Origin: Alphaproteobacteria bacterium CG11_big_fil_rev_8_21_14_0_20_39_49
Lineage (GTDB): Bacteria > Pseudomonadota > Alphaproteobacteria > Rickettsiales > UBA6187
Assembly: GCA_002787635.1 (NCBI GenBank)
Contig: PCXK01000031.1
Span: 1 to 36,757 of the forward strand
Length of the DNA: 36,757 nucleotides
Reading direction: 5' to 3'
Shown in pieces: positions 7,154 to 16,492 of the stretch; position 1 is the stretch's first letter, and each line of letters starts with the position of its first letter. The translations under genes and the position numbers were made by a program. The notes below the pieces were generated by a model. It did no database searches. It worked only from the letters and a program-made list of their open reading frames with translations, and was not told where the DNA came from.

Positions 7154-7801
7154 GTAACCGAAGTCGGTGGTTTTAAAATAGCATATAATAGCTTCCATCT
7201 CGAATATAATGCAATTCCGGGGGATATGAGAAATGCTAATAGTTATTGGCCCGGATGTAATAGTGGTGCGACGGCAACGCAGTGTAACGGTAACGGTAAT
7301 AAATTCATCGGATGGGATGGGGCTGATTCCGGCTCATCCAACGGGACGGATGACAATGAAACTTTCAGGGCATGGCAGCATTTGAGTCTTTCCAACTTAA
7401 TAAGCCGGACTTTTTCTGGGGTTTCCTTAGGTGGTACAGACCTCGCAACGCCCAATGATATGTATTTTTCATCTACAGGAAAAGGTAAATATTTTTTAGA
7501 TAGTGCCAATATGATGTTTAATAGACAGAAGTCAAATTATGCAGTGCTTGGCACGTCTGTTCTAGGTCAAAATATTTGGATGCCAACTCTTACAGTAAGG
7601 GAAGCTAGCGAAATTGATAGGAAAATAGATGATGGCGTGGCTAGCCAAGGTAAAGTATTTGGTGCGACAGGTCTTGGGACAGGTTCAGATACAAATTGTT
7701 CTGAAATATATAACTCGGCTAGTACGGGTGCTGATTATAATACTGCCAATCTTAGTAATGACACTAAATATTGTGTTATGGCTTTTTATTTTGACTTTTA
7801 A
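7154..7801 (+). pseudogene. Pseudopilin / prepilin-like protein lacking its N-terminus
   Basis: The open frame runs upstream of the first ATG (7226) with good coding sense: VTEVGGFKIAYNSF, LEYNAIPGDM, then NANSYWPGC. That is the head-domain pattern of type II secretion / type IV pilin-like proteins, where an AxxxF(x)LxYxAxPGD segment follows the hydrophobic helix. The prepilin peptidase site and the hydrophobic N-terminal helix (~50-60 residues) are absent, because the frame runs straight into the IS630 remnant. The rest of the head domain is intact to the stop, with four Cys residues that could form disulfides. An internal start at 7226 would give a 191-residue protein that could not assemble. 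The 3' end overlaps the convergent parC by 4 bases. Confidence 0.75.
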
Positions 7802-10017
7802 CTAAACTTATTAGTCCTAGGGAAGCCTACCGGCGGAAGGCGACCGGCTGATGCGCGCTTATTTATCCATTGTATAAGATTTTCTTCGGTACGGGTTCGG
7901 TTGCCTAGGCTCCATGTTAGACCCTCCTCTAATTTGAATACCTTAGCGTCCGATAATCCGCCAAGCTTATATTTTTGCAATGCAACCCCCTGCCCTTTTT
8001 TCATTTCAGGCAAATCCGACAGCGGGAAGATTAGCATTTTACGGTTCTTACCTATGGTAACTACATGGTCACCCTCGGCAGGGGTGCAGATAAGGGCTTG
8101 CGAATCATCAGGCAGATTAAGTACCTGTTTTCCGTTCTTTGTCTGGGCTATCAAATCTTCTGATTTTACTATAAATCCTTTGCCCTTATCAGATGCCAGC
8201 AGATATTTTTGTTCCGGTTTATATATAAACATATTCAGGGCTTTTTCGTCCTGCTCCATATCCACCATAAGATTGAGCGGTTCACCGAAGGTCTTGCCTC
8301 CCGAAAGGTTATTGCAGCCGATTGTAAAGAACTTGCCGTCAGATGAAAATATTACCAGCTTGTCCGTAGTGTAGCCTTTAAGAACGAATTGCTGTGAATC
8401 ACCTTCTTTATATTTTACGGCGGACACGTCTTCAACATGCCCCCTCAACGCTTTAATCCAACCTTTTTTCGAGCAAAGGATAGTAAGCGGCTCTTTTTCA
8501 ATGAATGCCTCAATAGATATTACCTGCCCTATAGGAGCATCGGAAAAATCAGTGCGTCTTTTGCCAAGTTCCGTAGACTGACCGAACTTGTTTTTAATTT
8601 CCTTTATTTCATCGGAAATATATTTCCAACGCAGGGATTCATCACCCAACAATTCAAGAATTTTCGCTTTTTCATCAGATAGTTCTTTATGCTCACGCCT
8701 AATTTCTATTTCTTCTAATTTACGCAAGGAACGTAAACGCATGTTTAATATTGCTTCAACCTGAACTTCCGTCAAATCCCATTTTTTCATCATGATAGCT
8801 TTTGCATCGTCTTCTTCACGTATAATACGGATAACTTCATCAAGATTCAGATAGGCTATCAGTAGTCCGTCCAGAACTTCCAAGCGGTGGTCAATCTTGC
8901 CCAGACGATAATTGCTACGACGCACAAGAACTTCCATGCGATGTTCAAGAAATGCCTGTAGCACCTCCCGGAGCGACAATACGCCCGGAGAACCATGTTT
9001 GTTGATAACATTCATGTTAAGGCTGATACGAACTTCTAAATCTGTAAGTTTATATAACGATTCCATCAATGTATCGGGTGCTACCTGACGGCTTTTAGGG
9101 TCGATAACAATACGTATATCTTCTGCCGATTCATCACGGATATTGCCAAGCAGTGAAAGCTTTTTCAGCTTCATCAAATCGGCAATCTTTTCTATCAGTT
9201 TTGATTTTTGCACCTGATAAGGAATTTCGGTTATAACTATCTGATACATGCCGTGGCTTAGTTCTTCCTTTTCCCACTTGGCACGAAGGCGGAACGAGCC
9301 TTTGCCCGTTTCATATGCCCTGACAATATTCTCATGCGGTTCAACTAAAGTTCCCCCTGTCGGAAAATCAGGACCGGGAATAAATTCTACAAGCTTATCA
9401 ATTCCTGCATGTGGGTGTTTTATCAGATAGCCCAAAGCATCGCAAATCTCGCCCACATTATGAGGCGGGATAGAGGTAGCCATACCTACGGCGATACCCT
9501 CCGAGCCATTGGCAAGCAGGTTAGGAAATGCGGCAGGCATAACAACAGGCTCTACTTCCGAGCCGTCATATGTGGGGCGGAAATCTACCGTATCGAGGTT
9601 TAAATCCTGCATTAATGCTATTGCAACATCGGTAAGGCGAGCCTCTGTGTAACGCATTGCCGCCGCATTATCTCCATCTATAGAGCCGAAATTGCCCTGA
9701 CCGTCAACCATCGGATAACGCACCGCAAAATTCTGGGCAAGACGCACCATAGTATCATAAACGGCAGTATCACCATGCGGGTGGTATTTACCTATCACAT
9801 CACCTACAACCCTCGCACATTTCTTAAAGCCTGACTTAGGGTCAAGCTTCAACTGCATCATAGCAAACAGCAAACGGCGATGAACCGGCTTCAAGCCGTC
9901 ACGCACATCAGGCAAAGAGCGTGATGTAATCGTAGATAACGCATACGCCAAATAGCGTTCACCAAGAGCTGCTGAAAAATCTACGTCTATTATGTTACTT
10001 TCATCTTGTGTGGTCAT
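7798..10017 (-). CDS. parC: DNA topoisomerase IV subunit A
   Basis: 739 residues. It opens with the GyrA/ParC fold: [44 protein letters not shown] and AMRYTEARL with the catalytic Tyr123. A coiled-coil gate domain follows to ~500 and then a degenerate C-terminal beta-pinwheel. The ending [20 protein letters not shown] is typical of alphaproteobacterial ParC. The length and the lack of GyrA-box repeats favour ParC over GyrA. The enzyme decatenates daughter chromosomes with ParE, which is not in the window. In the quinolone region the position of E. coli Ser80 is Thr84 and of Glu84 is Asp88, both conservative. No clear ribosome site precedes the ATG. recO lies upstream on the same strand. Confidence 0.96.
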   Translation of the reverse strand: MTTQDESNIIDVDFSAALGERYLAYALSTITSRSLPDVRDGLKPVHRRLLFAMMQLKLDPKSGFKKCARVVGDVIGKYHPHGDTAVYDTMVRLAQNFAVRYPMVDGQGNFGSIDGDNAAAMRYTEARLTDVAIALMQDLNLDTVDFRPTYDGSEVEPVVMPAAFPNLLANGSEGIAVGMATSIPPHNVGEICDALGYLIKHPHAGIDKLVEFIPGPDFPTGGTLVEPHENIVRAYETGKGSFRLRAKWEKEELSHGMYQIVITEIPYQVQKSKLIEKIADLMKLKKLSLLGNIRDESAEDIRIVIDPKSRQVAPDTLMESLYKLTDLEVRISLNMNVINKHGSPGVLSLREVLQAFLEHRMEVLVRRSNYRLGKIDHRLEVLDGLLIAYLNLDEVIRIIREEDDAKAIMMKKWDLTEVQVEAILNMRLRSLRKLEEIEIRREHKELSDEKAKILELLGDESLRWKYISDEIKEIKNKFGQSTELGKRRTDFSDAPIGQVISIEAFIEKEPLTILCSKKGWIKALRGHVEDVSAVKYKEGDSQQFVLKGYTTDKLVIFSSDGKFFTIGCNNLSGGKTFGEPLNLMVDMEQDEKALNMFIYKPEQKYLLASDKGKGFIVKSEDLIAQTKNGKQVLNLPDDSQALICTPAEGDHVVTIGKNRKMLIFPLSDLPEMKKGQGVALQKYKLGGLSDAKVFKLEEGLTWSLGNRTRTEENLIQWINKRASAGRLPPVGFPRTNKFS

Positions 10018-10046
10018 GGTTTTTGCGTGTTAGTGTTTTTTCAATT

Positions 10047-10080
10047 ATTGTCACCCTGAACACCGTTTCAGGGTGACAAT
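10047..10080. repeat. Perfect 14-bp palindrome between recO and parC
   Basis: ATTGTCACCCTGAA and its exact complement flank a 6-base loop (CACCGT). No T run follows on either strand, so it is a weak terminator candidate. The core TGTCA..CTGAA also occurs in the two MITE copies at 10877 and 15083, so it may be a short solo relative of that family. Confidence 0.75.
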
Positions 10081-10085
10081 ATTAT

Positions 10086-10820
10086 TTATACATATTCCAT
10101 TTGCCTCACCAGCTCAACAAACCTATGCCTTGCAACGGGAAGCGTTCTATTATGGGGCTTGTAGATATATTTTTCAAGGAAATAAGCACCTATTTCAAGT
10201 CCGTTTATTATTTGTTCATCGTCATATTGCCGGTTTCCCTCATTTTTTAAAAACGGTGGCATTTTTAGCAGTTTGTTTTTATAAGGCTCTCCGGCTGATG
10301 CAGATACCGCACGCCCGGATTTTGGGGAAATGTAAATAAGGTTGTCGGTATCACCCGTTGCGGCACATGATGACAGGTCAAGCCTGAAGCCCAAATGCGA
10401 TAACAACTCTATTTCAAGCAGTATATAATATAGCTTCCAATGTGCATCATTTTTTAAATGCTCGATAAATGATTTTAAGTGATAATATATCTGCTTTGCA
10501 GGCTCACGTTCGGGCAGGCCGGTTTCTAAAACTGCACATATACAGTTAAGGGCGGCAAGACGAAGCGGACAGTCCATCAATATGGCGGCGTTCGGTGTTT
10601 GTAATTCCGAGCTAAAACTGCCCAGATTCTCGGAAAGCCTCCCACGCCATGTAGCTTCAATAAAGTTGCCGGTCTGATAAATTCCGCAATTCTTTTTAGA
10701 CGAAATGCCTCTTACCAATCCGTTAAACAATCCGTGTTCTTTGCTGATAAGTGTCAATATGCCCGATGACTCGCCATATTTGCGTGTAGAAAGAATTATT
10801 GCCTGATCGTTCCATTGCAT
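10086..10820 (-). CDS. recO: DNA repair protein RecO
   Basis: 244 residues, normal for alphaproteobacterial RecO. The N-terminal OB fold reads WNDQAIILSTRKYGESSGILTLISKEHG in outline, followed by a helical domain and the lineage-typical LGFRLDLSSCAATG...YISPKSGRAVSASAG. RecO helps load RecA onto SSB-coated single-stranded DNA in the RecFOR pathway and anneals complementary strands. It lies 68 bases upstream of parC on the same strand, with a palindrome between them. No ribosome site is obvious before the ATG. Confidence 0.95.
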   Translation of the reverse strand: MQWNDQAIILSTRKYGESSGILTLISKEHGLFNGLVRGISSKKNCGIYQTGNFIEATWRGRLSENLGSFSSELQTPNAAILMDCPLRLAALNCICAVLETGLPEREPAKQIYYHLKSFIEHLKNDAHWKLYYILLEIELLSHLGFRLDLSSCAATGDTDNLIYISPKSGRAVSASAGEPYKNKLLKMPPFLKNEGNRQYDDEQIINGLEIGAYFLEKYIYKPHNRTLPVARHRFVELVRQMEYV

Positions 10821-10876
10821 GGTCGCTGTAAGTTACAAGTTGCAAATTATAGGTTATTGGTATATTAAAATCCGGA

Positions 10877-11021
10877 AGTGTTCAATAAATATAGTTTTTG
10901 TCATACTGAACTTGTTTCAGTATCTTCTTGGTCACGTTAGAAGATACTGAAACAAGTTCAGCATGACAAAAAAATAAATATTTCAGTACAATTTTTACAA
11001 AAACTATATTTATTGAACACT
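10877..11021. mobile_element. MITE-like nested palindrome, copy 1 (145 bp)
   Basis: The ends are perfect 25-base terminal inverted repeats: 10877-10901 starts AGTGTTCAATAAATATAG, and 10997-11021 is its exact complement. Nested just inside, 10895-10928 and 10939-10972 form a 34-base stem with one mismatch and a 10-base loop. About 25 AT-rich bases lie between the inner palindrome and the right end. There is no coding capacity. It occupies the gap between the divergent recO and cysQ genes. A degenerate second copy is at 15083-15232. Size, non-coding nature and perfect terminal repeats fit a miniature inverted-repeat transposable element; I see no clear target duplication. Confidence 0.85.
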
Positions 11022-11071
11022 CCCAAAATCTTAAACATAACTTTAGTAACGATAACTTACAATCTAATACT

Positions 11072-11077
11072 TATAAT
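11072..11077 (+). promoter_or_regulatory. Perfect -10 box just upstream of cysQ
   Basis: TATAAT ends 6 bases before the cysQ ATG at 11084; no good -35 box is seen at 16-18 bases. If used, transcription would begin at or very near the start codon and give a leaderless message, which fits the lack of a ribosome site in front of cysQ. Confidence 0.4.
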
Positions 11078-11083
11078 CATAAA

Positions 11084-11845
11084 ATGACATACGAAAAATA
11101 CGCATCAGAAGTTTATTACATCACAAAAAAAGCCGGAAATATAATCATGGATTATTATAACGGTAAGATAGAAGTTCTACTCAAAAAAGATGAGTCGCCC
11201 GTAACCGCCGCCGATATAGCCGCCAATAAATATATTTTACAGGAACTTGCCACACTTGCCCCAGATATTCCTATAGTTTCTGAGGAAAACACCGAAGAAG
11301 AAAATAAAAATGCCGCTAAAGGCGGTTTGTTCTGGCTGGTAGACCCATTGGACGGCACTAAAAGCTATATCAAAAAAACAGGTGAGTTCACGGTAAATAT
11401 AGCACTTATCAAAGGCGATAAACCCGAAGGGGGGGCTATTTTCGTTCCGGCAAAGAAAACAGGATATTTTACCGCCGAAGACGGAAATGCCTATAAACAG
11501 GAACAGGACGGACTGCCAACCCAGATAAGGGTGCGTCCGCTACCTGAAGACGGTGTTGTAGTAGTGGCAAGTAAATCACACAGAACGCCGGAAACCGATG
11601 AATATATTGAAAAGCTACCCAAAGTTAAAGAGATAGTGTCTGCTTCCAGTTCCGTTAAACTTTGCCTGATAGCCGAAGGTACGGCAGATGTTTATCCAAG
11701 GTTCGGAAGGACTATGGAATGGGATATAGCCGCAGGACACGCCGTATTAAATGCAGCAGGCGGCAAGGTGCTTAATACCGACGGCTCTGAATTTATTTAC
11801 GCCAAGGAAGATTTTGCCAATCCGTTCTTTGTGGCATCTGCTTAA
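11084..11845 (+). CDS. cysQ: 3'(2'),5'-bisphosphate nucleotidase / inositol monophosphatase family
   Basis: 253 residues of the Mg-dependent phosphatase fold. Metal ligands are visible: SEENTEEE (Glu67-Glu68), DPLDGTKSY (residues 87-95) and WDIAAGHAVLNAAGG (from 213). Length and the KSYIKKTGEFTVNIALI pattern favour CysQ, which removes the 3'-phosphate from PAP(S) made in sulfate assimilation and phosphopantetheine transfer, over a plain inositol phosphatase. The next small gene follows after 11 bases and shares the transcript. No Shine-Dalgarno site is seen; a TATAAT sits at 11072. Confidence 0.88.
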   Translation: MTYEKYASEVYYITKKAGNIIMDYYNGKIEVLLKKDESPVTAADIAANKYILQELATLAPDIPIVSEENTEEENKNAAKGGLFWLVDPLDGTKSYIKKTGEFTVNIALIKGDKPEGGAIFVPAKKTGYFTAEDGNAYKQEQDGLPTQIRVRPLPEDGVVVVASKSHRTPETDEYIEKLPKVKEIVSASSSVKLCLIAEGTADVYPRFGRTMEWDIAAGHAVLNAAGGKVLNTDGSEFIYAKEDFANPFFVASA

Positions 11846-11856
11846 GGAGGAAAGTT

Positions 11857-12261
11857 ATGAGACATGGTTTTGTAGGAAGGCATTTTAATGAACAAATTGC
11901 CCGAGCAAGAAGAGAAGAAAATCGTATTCGTCAAAATCGGCAACAAGCCGTTAATCGCCAAGATGATGCACCGTTAAATGCTGTAGAGTTATTCGATTTA
12001 ATACTCCGAGAGAATCCGCTTGATGACTTTAATGATATTAATGATGAAATAATACGACTTCAACGAGCAAATAGAATTAGAAATAATTTAATCAGACAAC
12101 AAGAAAATATAAGATTGGCAAGGCAAGACCTTGCCAATAGAAATCCTAACGAATTAGTTCCGGGTCTTACCGAGCTATCAGATGATGAATTAAGCGATAA
12201 CGAAAGAGAGAACAACCCTATTGCTCAAAGACGAGTAAATAATCAGGGCAGAGGGCGTTAG
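11857..12261 (+). CDS. Small unknown Arg/Asn-rich protein
   Basis: 134 residues; I do not recognise a family. AAGGAGG is placed 6 bases before the ATG, so it is a real gene. It has no signal peptide or membrane segment. The N-terminal half is strongly basic and rich in Arg, Gln and Asn in heptad-like spacing (EQIARARREENRIRQNR), suggesting helices or coiled coil; the middle is NELVPGLTELSDDELSD, and the end is RRVNNQGRGR. The overall style (charged, low complexity, RG-type tail) resembles the protein at 26638. It follows cysQ by 11 bases, but no link in function is evident. Confidence 0.65.
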   Translation: MRHGFVGRHFNEQIARARREENRIRQNRQQAVNRQDDAPLNAVELFDLILRENPLDDFNDINDEIIRLQRANRIRNNLIRQQENIRLARQDLANRNPNELVPGLTELSDDELSDNERENNPIAQRRVNNQGRGR

Positions 12262-12267
12262 ACTTTG

Positions 12268-12879
12268 CTAATTAAGGTTTTTAAGGGTTTCTAAGACCTC
12301 ATTAATATCTGCACGCTTTTTGTAATCAATATCCTTAAACGCATATTTTACTATTTTATCCTTACCTATAACAAAGGTGGCGGGAACGGGAAGTTCATAA
12401 CCTTCATGGTTGTTGAACTCTTCTAGCGTTTGTCCGGTAGTGCTTTTTAACCACTCGGAAAAACCTTCCCTGTCAGATTCAGGTACTTGCCATATAATCC
12501 CGTATTTACGGGCAAGCTCATTGCCGTTATCGCTTAATACCTCAAACTTTAGCAGGTTTTTCACTGCCGTCTTTTCCGAATTTGACGGTGTTTCAGGGGA
12601 TATGGCTATCAGCTTTGCACCTGCATCTTCTATCTTTGAAAGATTTACCTGAAATTCCTGTAGCTGCCTGTTACAAACCGGACACCAGCCGCCACGATAA
12701 AAACTTACTACCACAGGTCCTTTTGCAAGTTCCTCATATAAGCTTATATTTTTCCCGTCAGGATTGGGCAAGGAAAAATCAGCGGCTATCTCTCCGACCG
12801 AAAGGCTGCCTTCAAGGTCGCTATCGGCAAAAACATTAAGCGGTAATAAAGCTATAAGTATAATTAAAAGTTTTTTCAC
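12268..12879 (-). CDS. Secreted peroxiredoxin-like (AhpC/TSA) protein
   Basis: 203 residues with a cleavable signal peptide (MKKLLIILIALLPLNVFADS). The thioredoxin fold follows, with FYRGGWCPVCNRQLQEF carrying Cys66 and Cys69, the active site of the peroxiredoxin-like family that has a WCPxC motif, and later VPATFVIGKDKIV with the cis-Pro region. It should reduce peroxides or thiols in the periplasm. The start is GTG, 12 bases after the hppA stop, with AGGAG in between, so it forms an operon with hppA. The C-terminal half has an insertion (EWLKSTTGQTLEEFNNHEG) typical of this subfamily. Confidence 0.85.
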   Translation of the reverse strand: MKKLLIILIALLPLNVFADSDLEGSLSVGEIAADFSLPNPDGKNISLYEELAKGPVVVSFYRGGWCPVCNRQLQEFQVNLSKIEDAGAKLIAISPETPSNSEKTAVKNLLKFEVLSDNGNELARKYGIIWQVPESDREGFSEWLKSTTGQTLEEFNNHEGYELPVPATFVIGKDKIVKYAFKDIDYKKRADINEVLETLKNLN

Positions 12880-12891
12880 TTTTTTTCTCCT

Positions 12892-14982
12892 TTAATTTGC
12901 AAGTAAGGCAAGCAATAAAAGAGCTACGATATTTGCTATCTTTATCATAGGGTTTATTGCAGGTCCTGCCGTATCCTTATATGGATCGCCCACGGTATCG
13001 CCTGTAATTGCAGCTTTATGAGCCTCAGACCCTTTGCCGCCGTGATTGCCGTCCTCAATGTATTTCTTCGCATTATCCCATGCACCGCCGCCTGCAGTCA
13101 TTGAAAGAGCAACAAAAATACCTGTTACGATTATGCCGAGCAGCATAGCCCCAAGAGAGGCAAAAGCCGCTTCCTGTCCGGCTATTGAATTAATTACATA
13201 ATACAAAACTACCGGAGCGACTATCGGCAATAAAGACGGTATTATCATTTCTTTTATCGCCGCTTTTGTAAGCAGGTCAACCGCACGCCCATATTCAGGT
13301 TTTGCCTTACCCTCCATCAGACCTTTTATGGTTTTTATCTGCCTCCTTACCTCTATAACTACGGAACCTGCCGCACGACCTACCGCCATCATGCATATCG
13401 CACCGAAAAGATAAGGCAGCATACCGCCTATGAACAGACCGACAACTACATAAGGATCGCTAAGCACAAACTTAACATTCAGATTGGGGAAGTAATGCTT
13501 CAAATCCTCCGTATATGCCGCAAATAAAACCAGCGAAGCAAGAGCTGCCGAGCCTATCGCATAACCTTTGGTAACGGCTTTGGTAGTGTTGCCTACCGCA
13601 TCGAGTATATCGGTTGTTTTTCTGACCGCCTCAGGTAGTTCCGCCATCTCTGCAATGCCACCTGCATTATCGGTTACAGGACCATATGCATCAAGTGCAA
13701 CTATTATTCCTGCCGTTGCAAGCATTGTAGTTGCAGCTATTGATATGCCGTAAAGACCGGCATTCGAATATGAAAATATTATACCGGCACATATTATTAT
13801 CATGGGAATTGCGGTTGCTTCCATTGATACGGCAAGCCCCTGTATTACGTTAGTGCCGTGACCTGTAGTCGAAGCCTTGGCTATGCTCCTTACAGGGCGG
13901 TATTTGGTGGACGTATAATATTCTGTAACCCAAACGATAAGACCCGTTATAACCAGACCGCATGTGGCACAGAAAAATAAGTTGGTGCTATTGAAACTTA
14001 TATTTCCAACTTCGTAAGTAATCCTTTCATCGAAATACTGGTTGGTAAGCAGAAATATTGCTGCAAGTGACAATACTATGGTCGCTACCATTCCTCTGTA
14101 TAAAGCACCCATAACATTTGTGCTGTTTTTGCCAAGCCTTACAAAGAACATTCCCAAAATAGAAGTAATGATGCATACACCTCCGATAGCAAGAGGGTAA
14201 ACCATCATTAATTCACGTGCAAAACCACCGAAGAAAATCGAACCAAGCAGCATTGTTCCCACTATGGTTACCGCATAAGTTTCAAACAGATCGGCTGCCA
14301 TACCGGCACAGTCACCTACATTATCACCTACGTTATCGGCAATGGTAGCCGGATTCCTCGGATCGTCCTCCGGTATGCCTGCCTCAAGCTTGCCTACAAG
14401 GTCGGCACCCACATCAGCACCTTTGGTAAATATACCGCCGCCCAAACGGGCAAAGATAGATATTAACGACGCTCCGAAACTAAGTGCAACCAAAGCTTCT
14501 ATAATATCTCTGGCAGGAATTGATGAGTTCTTCAGATACATGTAATAGCCGGTTACACCGAATAAACCAAGACCCACAACAAGCAGACCTGTAACCGAAC
14601 CGGACTTGAAGGCTATTTCCAGCCCTTCTTTTAGCCCTTTCCTACAAGCTTCCGCAGTCCTTACATTAGCACGCACCGATATGTTCATGCCGATATATCC
14701 GGCAACGCCCGATAGAACCGCACCTATAATAAAACCGAACGCAACATAATAGCCGAGTGAAAGGAATAGCAGAACAGTTATAATACCGCCAACCAGAGCA
14801 ATTGCACTATATTGCCTGTTAAGATATGCCGCTGCACCCTCTTGTATAGCCGCTGCTATTTTTTTCATCTTATCGGTTCCGCATGGAGCCGATATTATAC
14901 GCATAGCCATGTATATTCCGTACAAAAGAGCCAAAGCCCCACAACCGATAACTACCGCCAATATCGTATCTAAATCATTCAT
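12892..14982 (-). CDS. hppA: K+-independent proton-translocating pyrophosphatase
   Basis: 696 residues from the ATG at 14982. That start has an AAGGAGG 12 bases upstream and matches the family's N-terminus ([13 protein letters not shown]); the frame is open further but has no ribosome site. There are about 16 membrane helices. The pyrophosphate site is plain: [11 protein letters not shown] (190-200), [19 protein letters not shown] (206-224) and the C-terminal [26 protein letters not shown] has Lys468 where K+-dependent members have Ala, so this is the K+-independent, H+-pumping class. It couples PPi hydrolysis to proton export, conserving energy. A peroxiredoxin-like gene follows in the same operon. 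Confidence 0.96.
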   Translation of the reverse strand: MNDLDTILAVVIGCGALALLYGIYMAMRIISAPCGTDKMKKIAAAIQEGAAAYLNRQYSAIALVGGIITVLLFLSLGYYVAFGFIIGAVLSGVAGYIGMNISVRANVRTAEACRKGLKEGLEIAFKSGSVTGLLVVGLGLFGVTGYYMYLKNSSIPARDIIEALVALSFGASLISIFARLGGGIFTKGADVGADLVGKLEAGIPEDDPRNPATIADNVGDNVGDCAGMAADLFETYAVTIVGTMLLGSIFFGGFARELMMVYPLAIGGVCIITSILGMFFVRLGKNSTNVMGALYRGMVATIVLSLAAIFLLTNQYFDERITYEVGNISFNSTNLFFCATCGLVITGLIVWVTEYYTSTKYRPVRSIAKASTTGHGTNVIQGLAVSMEATAIPMIIICAGIIFSYSNAGLYGISIAATTMLATAGIIVALDAYGPVTDNAGGIAEMAELPEAVRKTTDILDAVGNTTKAVTKGYAIGSAALASLVLFAAYTEDLKHYFPNLNVKFVLSDPYVVVGLFIGGMLPYLFGAICMMAVGRAAGSVVIEVRRQIKTIKGLMEGKAKPEYGRAVDLLTKAAIKEMIIPSLLPIVAPVVLYYVINSIAGQEAAFASLGAMLLGIIVTGIFVALSMTAGGGAWDNAKKYIEDGNHGGKGSEAHKAAITGDTVGDPYKDTAGPAINPMIKIANIVALLLLALLAN

Positions 14983-15082
14983 GGCTTTAAAAATCCTCCT
15001 TGCAATTAACCCAAAGGTTGAATTTTTCCAAGATGTCAGAATATACATGAATATGCAACAGTATTTTGCAGGCAAGAAGGGG

Positions 15083-15232
15083 AGTGTTCTATAAACATTT
15101 TGTCATACTGAATTTATTTCAGTATCTTCTTTGTCAGGTAAGAGATGCTGAAACAAGTTCAGCATGACATAAAGTTAAAGATTGCATTACAATTTATACA
15201 ATTTATGACAAAACCTATGTTTATTAAACACT
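15083..15232. mobile_element. MITE-like nested palindrome, copy 2 (150 bp, degenerate)
   Basis: Same plan as the copy at 10877. The outer ends are AGTGTTCTATAAACAT and the complement of AGTGTTTAATAAACAT. An inner palindrome is built on TGTCATACTGAA...TTCAGCATGACA with a GTATCTTCT/AGAGATGCT mid-stem, then an AT-rich asymmetric spacer. The terminal repeats are no longer perfect, so this copy is older or was never identical. It lies between the start of hppA and the end of tatD, both on the minus strand. Confidence 0.8.
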
Positions 15233-15261
15233 ATCGAAAGAATAATATGGTATGTATGCCT

Positions 15262-16038
15262 TTAAGGCTTGGCTTTAGAGAAAAGCTCAAAGAAATTGGC
15301 AGTAGTTTTTTTTGCAACCTCATCATACGGTACGCCCTTTAATTCGGCGATGAATTGTGCGGTATGACGGGTAAATCCCGGTTCGTTGGTCTTTCCCCTG
15401 TGAGGTGTGGGTGCAAGGTAGGGGGCATCTGTTTCTACCAGCATTTTTTCGATAGGCAGCTCTTTTACGATTTCCTGTAGTGCAGTCGCTTTTTTGAAAG
15501 TAACTATACCCGATATTGAAATATACATACCAAGCTCAATAGCCCCATATGCCAGCTTTGAACCGGTGCTAAAACAATGTATCAGCCCCGTAAACTGTTT
15601 GATAGCATATTGCTCTTGCATAATTCTAAGCGTGTCATCATCAGCGTCACGTGTATGCACTATCACAGGCAGCCCTGTTTCTGCCGATGCTTTCAGATGT
15701 TCCCTAAAACTTTTCTGCTGTTTTTCACGCGGTGAATGCTCGTAATAATAATCAAGCCCCGTTTCACCTATGCCTATAACCTTATTATCCCGTGCTAACT
15801 TTATTAGCTCTTCGGCATTAGTTAATTCTTCTTCTGCCACATTGTTGGGGTGAACACCTACGGAACACCATATATTATCATAGTCATTTGCTATATCTAA
15901 TATTTGCGGGAACTCGCCGAGTTTTGTACAGATGGTCTGCATATATTTAACATCCATATCGGACGCACGCCGAACAACATCAGCTATTTTATTCTCAAAA
16001 TCAGGAAAATTAAGATGGCAATGTGAATCTACTAACAT
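15262..16038 (-). CDS. tatD: TatD-family metal-dependent deoxyribonuclease
   Basis: 258 residues, full length. Metal ligands and motifs are visible: DSHCHLNFPDF (His6, His8), IGIGETGLDYYY (catalytic Glu), PVIVHTRDADDD, IHCFSTGS, and VETDAPYLAPTPHRGKTNEP. TatD/YcfH proteins are DNases with 3'-5' activity implicated in DNA quality control and oxidative damage repair. It begins with MLVDSHCH and has no strong ribosome site. It is single in its context, with a MITE downstream and a 450-base gap upstream. Confidence 0.95.
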   Translation of the reverse strand: MLVDSHCHLNFPDFENKIADVVRRASDMDVKYMQTICTKLGEFPQILDIANDYDNIWCSVGVHPNNVAEEELTNAEELIKLARDNKVIGIGETGLDYYYEHSPREKQQKSFREHLKASAETGLPVIVHTRDADDDTLRIMQEQYAIKQFTGLIHCFSTGSKLAYGAIELGMYISISGIVTFKKATALQEIVKELPIEKMLVETDAPYLAPTPHRGKTNEPGFTRHTAQFIAELKGVPYDEVAKKTTANFFELFSKAKP

Positions 16039-16492
16039 GCCGTATAAATATTGGATTTTTTTCTTTTTAGCAAATATTTTGTTTTGAAACTAGAATGAAA
16101 GCAAATCCGGATCTTAATTAAGCGTTGTGGGAAAAGATTGCGATCCGGATTACTCTTTCAAGGTTGGATTTGTTGCTATTTTTATAAGCCGAGGTTCATT
16201 TCTTTCATCATTATCGGTGCAAGATATTTCTTGCCGTAGCAGATTGTTTGAGAAACATATTTTGATAAAGAAATTAATTAATAGCTCCTATCTTCCCTCC
16301 ATATTCTTACATTAACATGCTTATATTAATATAATGTTTCATATATAAAAAATATTTTAATAAAACCTTAACAAGAATATCTGCATAAAAATGCTGTTGA
16401 TAACTTCCCATCAAGATATTAACCATTATTGACTTTTGTTTTCCGAGGGAATAACTAATTGTTAATTTTTTAGGTAAAAACCGGAGAACAAA
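16039..16492. other. 454-base intergenic region without a convincing gene
   Basis: The left part should hold the tatD promoter and the right part the promoter of the gene at 16493. No tRNA or known RNA is recognised. The one clear structure is the long dyad at 16096-16160. Open frames here are short, lack ribosome sites and do not look coding. Confidence 0.6.
16096..16160. repeat. Long dyad, possible structured RNA
   Basis: AATCCGGATC (16104-16113) and GATCCGGATT (16142-16151) pair perfectly. Outside them TGAAAG (16096-16101) pairs with CTTTCA (16155-16160). The 28-base loop contains TTAATTAA and GTTGTGGG. There is no T run after it. It could be a small RNA, a site for a dimeric regulator, or a transposon scar. 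Confidence 0.5.

Noticed and set aside
10047-10080. Palindrome as the recO terminator
   Set aside because: No T run on the minus strand after the stem; kept as a repeat instead.
16096-16160. XerC/D dif site
   Set aside because: The dyad does not match the dif consensus half-sites or their 6-base spacing.
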